DNA of 64,000 nt from positions 89,631-153,630 of the forward strand of contig JABDIY010000028.1 of NCBI GenBank assembly GCA_013003535.1, written 5' to 3'. Positions 60,569-64,000 of this stretch are shown piece after piece. Under the pieces are notes generated by a model, which saw only the letters and a program-made list of their open reading frames with translations, was not told where the DNA came from and ran no database searches. Origin of the DNA: Acidimicrobiales bacterium (GTDB lineage: Bacteria; Actinomycetota; Acidimicrobiia; Acidimicrobiales; SZUA-35). Each line of letters opens with the position of its first letter. Within the stretch, counting starts at the first letter, position 1. The position numbers were made by a program, and so were the translations under genes.

Positions 60569-61678
60569 CTAGTGGACTTCGAACGCACCGCCGGGATGGT
60601 GCACGCCGTTGAGAATGACCTCGACTGAGTGCGCGCCGGTGTAGTGGGTTCGTGTGGTGTGCTGCTTCAGGGAAATCGACTTGGAGACGGTGATTTCTCC
60701 GCCTGCGGCCACCAGACGCTCGGCACCTTTGAAGACCTTGGCTGAGGTGACACCGTTCGCCTTCATGAAGTGGATCCGGAAATCCACCAACACGCCCACT
60801 TCGAAATCCGTCGGGTTTGAAATCTGAGCGGTGATTCGCACAGACGAGCCGATGGCAGCGCTCGCCGGCTCGATGGAAACGTCGGCCAGAATCGCGCCGG
60901 CGTTCGGTGAGAACCCCATCACGGCCAGCGCGGCTGGGTCTGCCTGCTTCACGAGCGTCCGGAGCCCGTGGCGAATCATGCGACGCCGCGCATCGCTCCC
61001 ATCCTCCCACCATTGCTGGGCCAGCTCGATCACCACGTCAGGGTGATCCTTGGCGATGTCGTTGAGATTGTTGGCTACAGAACGGCGGACGTACTCCGAC
61101 GGATCATCTTTGAGGAGGGTGAGCAACTCGATTACCGGGCTTGGATCCTCCTGGAAGTTCTTGAGCCGTCCGGCCCACGGCAGTCGAGGTCTGGACCCCT
61201 CGCTCACCAGGCGACGAACGTGTTCGCTGGGATCGGTTGCCCAACGGCGGAACAGTTCGAGGGTGGCCGGCATGTGATGCTCAAGGTAGGGACGAACGCT
61301 GAACTCCGCAGTGAACCGTTTCGTGATTTGGTAGTTGGCCTCCATCGCCAGCTCGAAGTGTTCCAAGCCCTCGCTCGCCACGAAGTGGGCGTGGGGCATG
61401 TAGTAGAACCCCGCCATTCCCCCGTTTTCGGTTGAGGAACTGGCGGGCCCTAAGGACGCGATCAGGATCCGGAGGGCTTCCTCTCGGTTAGCGGGAAGGT
61501 AGTCAGCCAAGGACTTGGCGATCTGCTTGCTGCGATCCATGAGCTCCAGTGCTTCAAACCCGTCCAGCGACTGCGCAATGAAGGACTCGGCGGGAAAGCT
61601 GGGATGCACGGCACAAATGTCAGCCGCTATACGGGCGGGAATGTCCGGACCGAATTGGTTCTTCAACGGCTCGGCCAT
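60569..61678 (-). CDS. AlkD-like DNA alkylation repair protein with C-terminal beta domain
   Basis: A 369-residue HEAT-like repeat protein. The start MAEPLKNQFG matches AlkD, and the helical repeats (VRPYLEHHMPATLELFRRWA, YVRRSVANNLNDIAKDHPDV, WWEDGSDARRRMIRHGLRTL) form the DNA-cradling solenoid used to excise alkylated bases. The last 100 residues (VSIEPASAAIGSSVRITAQI) are an Ig-like beta domain found in a subgroup. ATG at 61678 is supported by TACGCT 6 nt upstream; in-frame starts at 61711 and 61726 exist. Confidence 0.87.
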   Translation of the reverse strand: MAEPLKNQFGPDIPARIAADICAVHPSFPAESFIAQSLDGFEALELMDRSKQIAKSLADYLPANREEALRILIASLGPASSSTENGGMAGFYYMPHAHFVASEGLEHFELAMEANYQITKRFTAEFSVRPYLEHHMPATLELFRRWATDPSEHVRRLVSEGSRPRLPWAGRLKNFQEDPSPVIELLTLLKDDPSEYVRRSVANNLNDIAKDHPDVVIELAQQWWEDGSDARRRMIRHGLRTLVKQADPAALAVMGFSPNAGAILADVSIEPASAAIGSSVRITAQISNPTDFEVGVLVDFRIHFMKANGVTSAKVFKGAERLVAAGGEITVSKSISLKQHTTRTHYTGAHSVEVILNGVHHPGGAFEVH

Positions 61679-61899
61679 CATGCGAGCGTAGTGAGTTTGT
61701 TGAAACACCATTCCTAATGGCTTCATGCCTGCCAAGGCCATTCTCCGGCATTGGACCGCTCGCCGGGGGGTATTTTGACGCCGGGATCGATGGTGGCAGC
61801 AGGCGTTCGCGCTCGCCCGATGCCGCTGGCCTGTTCGCCGCTGAGCCTCAGTCGTGCTTAAGTGGAGGTGTTCGGGAAATTCTACGAAGGGACGAGAAC

Positions 61900-62334
61900 A
61901 TGCTGATTGCCGAGATCCTCCGGAGCAAGGGAAACAAGGTCGCCACGGTCCGTCCCAACGACACGGTGGAGCGAGCGGTGTCAATGCTGAAGGAACATGG
62001 AATCGGTGCTCTCGTGGTATCCGAGAACGGTTCAACGATCGACGGGATTCTCTCCGAACGGGACATTGTGAGGGCGTTGGCATCCCATGCGGCCAGCACC
62101 CTCGCCATGCCGGTCAGTCAAATCATGACCGCCGATGTCGTCACCTGCCACCCTGGGAGCCGAACCGGCGAACTGATGGCCATGATGACCGAGCGACGGA
62201 TCCGTCACATCCCCGTGGTAAACGAGGGCTCGCTGGTTGGCCTGGTCAGTATCGGCGACGTTGTCCGGGTCCGCCTTCAAGAGTTGAAAGACGAGGCCGC
62301 ACTTCTGGAGGAGTACATCCAGCACGGCCGCTAG
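61900..62334 (+). CDS. CBS-domain-pair protein
   Basis: A 144-residue protein made of two CBS motifs: GNKVATVRPNDTVERAVSML / IGALVVSENGSTIDGILSER (first) and VSQIMTADVVTCHPGSRTGE / IRHIPVVNEGSLVGLVSIGD (second). Such stand-alone pairs bind adenine nucleotides or SAM and tune partner proteins. ATG at 61900 with GAAGGGA upstream. Convergent with the small selenoprotein gene 7 nt further on. Confidence 0.92.
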   Translation: MLIAEILRSKGNKVATVRPNDTVERAVSMLKEHGIGALVVSENGSTIDGILSERDIVRALASHAASTLAMPVSQIMTADVVTCHPGSRTGELMAMMTERRIRHIPVVNEGSLVGLVSIGDVVRVRLQELKDEAALLEEYIQHGR

Positions 62335-62341
62335 GACTCAG

Positions 62342-62644
62342 CTAATGCTGGCAGCTAGGTCCGTGCACGTGATGGGCTACAACATCAAGCTTTGAGCCGA
62401 TCAGTTTCTTGACAGCGACCAGCTCGATGACCTCGGCAAACTGAAGCAATTTGGGAGAGACCATGATCTCCAGCTCATCCTGGAACACCCGGCGGTAGGT
62501 CTCAGTCTTCTTCCCTTTGAGGTAGGTGTCGACCGACACCTCGTAGCTGCCGCCTCAACCGATAGGCGCCACGAAGTCGATCGCCGCCCGGCCACCCTTC
62601 TTGCGGACAACGTTCTTGGCCGCATCGGAGATTCGGAGTTCCAT
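62342..62644 (-). CDS. Small HesB/IscA-like selenoprotein (CC/Se motif type)
   Basis: A 100-residue protein when the TGA at 62555-62557 (codon 30) is read as Sec: MELRISDAAKNVVRKKGGRA, then IDFVAPIG-U-GGSYEVSVD. The layout (basic helix, then strand, then Cys/Sec-Gly-Gly, then V-rich strands) corresponds to the A-type HesB fold, in which the residue before G-G binds the iron-sulfur cluster. The C-terminus HGPSCQH keeps one Cys (Cys98). Bacterial HesB-like selenoproteins are a known family; their role is not settled. The ATG at 62644 has TACTGT 6 nt upstream, so a leaderless transcript. A conventional caller would report only a 65-residue fragment starting at 62539. Confidence 0.88.
62524..62541 (-). 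promoter_or_regulatory. Candidate bacterial SECIS stem-loop of the HesB-like gene
   Basis: On the minus strand AGGTGTC-GGTC-GACACCT is a perfect 7-bp stem with a GGTC loop; the loop GG starts at nucleotide 24 from the T of TGA. This is the cleanest SECIS-like element in the window. Confidence 0.75.
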
Positions 62645-62650
62645 AGAGTC

Positions 62651-62656
62651 ACAGTA
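62651..62656 (-). promoter_or_regulatory. -10 box of the HesB-like selenoprotein gene
   Basis: TACTGT on the minus strand, 6 nt before the ATG at 62644. Confidence 0.45.
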
Positions 62657-62764
62657 ACCGAGATCGCTCGGCGTCCATTCCCAGCGCCCGGCTGCGAACT
62701 GGGCACCAGTCCACTCACCAGTGCCAGAGGTTTAGATCGCGCCCGTGACAGCCGATAGTCCGAT

Positions 62765-64000
62765 GTGACTTCTCCGCGCCCAGGGATACATCGGCTCATC
62801 CTGCTGATTCTCACAAGCGTGCTGGTCCTCTGGGGCAGCCAGCCGGCGTTGTCCCAGGAGGGCAACGACGAAGCCGTTCCCACGAATGACAGCCTGGGTG
62901 GTGACGGCGGGAATGGTCAGGCTGAAGCCATCGACACTCTTGGTCTCGCTACAGCTTCACCCAGTGAACTGGCGGCACTCCGAGCTGCAGCTCACCCGAA
63001 ACCGGACCTCGACCCGTGGCGCAACGGCACCTCTGCAGTTGACGGTTGGAAACTTGCCGCCAGCGCCAACCTTGCAGCCCAAACGGTGGAACTCCGACGC
63101 CTCGAGGTGGAAACCCAAGCCGCTCGGGCCCGGGTCGAGGTAAGCATTCGGTCCCACGCATCCACTGTGAACCGGGATGAGGTGATCGAGACCCGGCTTA
63201 CCGCTCTCATCGTGGACTCGTTCATGAACAGCGAGGCCGACGCTCTGGACAAGCTGAACGGCCAAAACGCCACCCTCTACGTGGCCGAACCCATCGAGGC
63301 CGCTACCGAGACCCTCACGGCTCTCAAGGTTCGTTCGTCGGCCGCGATCAAACAAAGCGCCAAACTTGCGGTTGAACGCTCGGCAACGGCCGCCGATACG
63401 CAGGCGTTGGCGGTGTCGCAGCTTGAAACAGTGGATGAAGCAACCTCACTCGACCGGTCGGCGCAGATCTTCGGCATGGATCACGTCAGTGAGCTGCGGC
63501 GACGGGAGGCCCGGACATTGCAGGTTTCCGGTGAAGCTCCGGAGGTGGTCCCGGTGGGAACGTTCATGGTCAGCCCCACCATCGCTGCTTCACTTCGAGC
63601 AATGCTGGCCGCTGCCGCCGCCGCTGGCACGAATGTTGAAGTCGTGGAGGAGGCTCCTTCAATCGATGGTGCCGACCTCGAGCTGGTGGCGGAGCCACAA
63701 GCACCTCCACAACCAATCATCCTCGAGGGATGGGGATATCGCAGCACAGAGGAGCAAATCGACCTGCGGATGAGCCACTGCGGACCCTCGGCGTTCGACA
63801 TCTTCGACGGCCCCTCTCCGGCGTGCCAGCCACCCACTGCCCGACCTCTTCATAGCGAACACGAGAAAGGCTTGGCCGTGGATATCACGGAAAACGGCGC
63901 CATTCTCAACTCAACCTCGCCGGGTTTCGCCTGGCTCCAAGCCAACGCCGCGACCTATGGATTCTTCAATCTGCCATCCGAGCCGTGGCACTGGAGCACC
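62765..64000 (+). CDS. Secreted VanY/M15B-like carboxypeptidase (3' partial)
   Basis: 412 codons are visible before the window ends. A signal peptide (RLILLILTSVLVLWGSQPAL-S) starts from GTG at 62765, with GATAGT 5 nt upstream. A long helical region follows (VELRRLEVETQAARARVEVS, TETLTALKVRSSAAIKQSAK), then the M15B domain with SEHEKGLAVDITENG (S-x-H-x-x-G-x-A-x-D) and LPSEPWHWST at the edge. It is a distant paralogue of the protein at 43887-45086 with the same N-coiled-coil/C-peptidase plan. Expected to trim D-Ala from peptidoglycan stem peptides outside the cell; only the last residues are missing. Confidence 0.88.
   Translation, partial: MTSPRPGIHRLILLILTSVLVLWGSQPALSQEGNDEAVPTNDSLGGDGGNGQAEAIDTLGLATASPSELAALRAAAHPKPDLDPWRNGTSAVDGWKLAASANLAAQTVELRRLEVETQAARARVEVSIRSHASTVNRDEVIETRLTALIVDSFMNSEADALDKLNGQNATLYVAEPIEAATETLTALKVRSSAAIKQSAKLAVERSATAADTQALAVSQLETVDEATSLDRSAQIFGMDHVSELRRREARTLQVSGEAPEVVPVGTFMVSPTIAASLRAMLAAAAAAGTNVEVVEEAPSIDGADLELVAEPQAPPQPIILEGWGYRSTEEQIDLRMSHCGPSAFDIFDGPSPACQPPTARPLHSEHEKGLAVDITENGAILNSTSPGFAWLQANAATYGFFNLPSEPWHWST

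Noticed and set aside
62342-62539. 65-residue ORF as the complete gene
   Set aside because: Conserved sequence, the -10 box and the ATG all lie upstream of the TGA at 62555.
1-64000. CRISPR arrays, insertion sequences, prophage or integrative element borders
   Set aside because: I saw no regularly spaced repeats, no transposase or integrase motifs, and no tRNA-flanked direct repeats.

Overview
The window is a gene-dense, GC-rich (roughly 60%) bacterial chromosome segment with about 55 protein genes. I see no rRNA, convincing tRNA, insertion sequence, prophage or CRISPR array. Gene content points to a high-GC actinobacterium, most likely an uncultured aquatic Acidimicrobiia-like lineage: many ECF-type and GntR regulators, Cys-anchored lipoproteins with Thr/Pro-rich linkers, an actinobacterial-type SOS box, and many start codons that sit 5-7 nt downstream of a TAnnnT -10 hexamer (leaderless style). 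The lineage is an inference from content, not from a marker gene.

The strongest hidden signal is selenocysteine. Four genes read through an in-frame TGA exactly where a catalytic Cys/Sec is expected: a formate dehydrogenase catalytic subunit (1-1871, minus), selenophosphate synthetase SelD itself (19412-20449, minus), a thioredoxin-fold lipoprotein with a U-P-G-C active site (38457-39083, plus) and a small HesB/IscA-like protein (62342-62644, minus). Three of the four have a clear stem-loop just 3' of the TGA, and two of these carry a GGU-type loop like the E. coli fdhF SECIS. A standard ORF caller would truncate or lose all four. selA, selB and tRNA-Sec are not seen here.

Region 1-28 kb looks like a methylamine/one-carbon oxidation region. 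It has two DMGDH/sarcosine-dehydrogenase-type flavoproteins with GcvT-like halves, electron-transfer flavoprotein EtfBA, FolD, formate-THF ligase, an MTHFR-type protein and the Sec formate dehydrogenase. Together they could demethylate N-methyl glycines, pass methyl carbon through tetrahydrofolate to formate and then CO2, and send electrons to ETF. A divergent GntR regulator with a palindromic operator candidate sits in the middle. A dipeptidase M19 / 574-aa unknown / DUF3726 unit is co-directional with folD. Housekeeping genes (proS, a lysoplasmalogenase-like gene, a membrane spermidine-synthase-like protein, a secreted endonuclease/phosphatase-fold protein) lie between.

Region 28-45 kb is mixed: geranylgeranyl-reductase-type flavoprotein, UppP, PIG-L deacetylase, DinB, an SOS-box-controlled AlkB, an ABC ATPase, a lytic transglycosylase, a phasin-like protein, an ECF sigma/membrane-partner pair followed by the seleno-thioredoxin, a nitrobindin, an SDR, a shikimate-kinase-like protein and several hypotheticals.

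Region 45-64 kb holds the second notable system: a cytosolic M48-type metallopeptidase translationally coupled (ATGA) to a 1690-residue protein that joins a degenerate protein-kinase C-lobe, a COG1112/DUF4011-type SF1 helicase and a C-terminal nuclease-like domain. The layout recalls Mokosh-type antiphage systems but with a protease partner. After it come MFS transporters, a YCII/ECF42 sigma pair, DJ-1, MazG-like, ornithine-cyclodeaminase, AlkD-like and CBS proteins, the fourth selenoprotein, and a second VanY-like carboxypeptidase cut by the window end.
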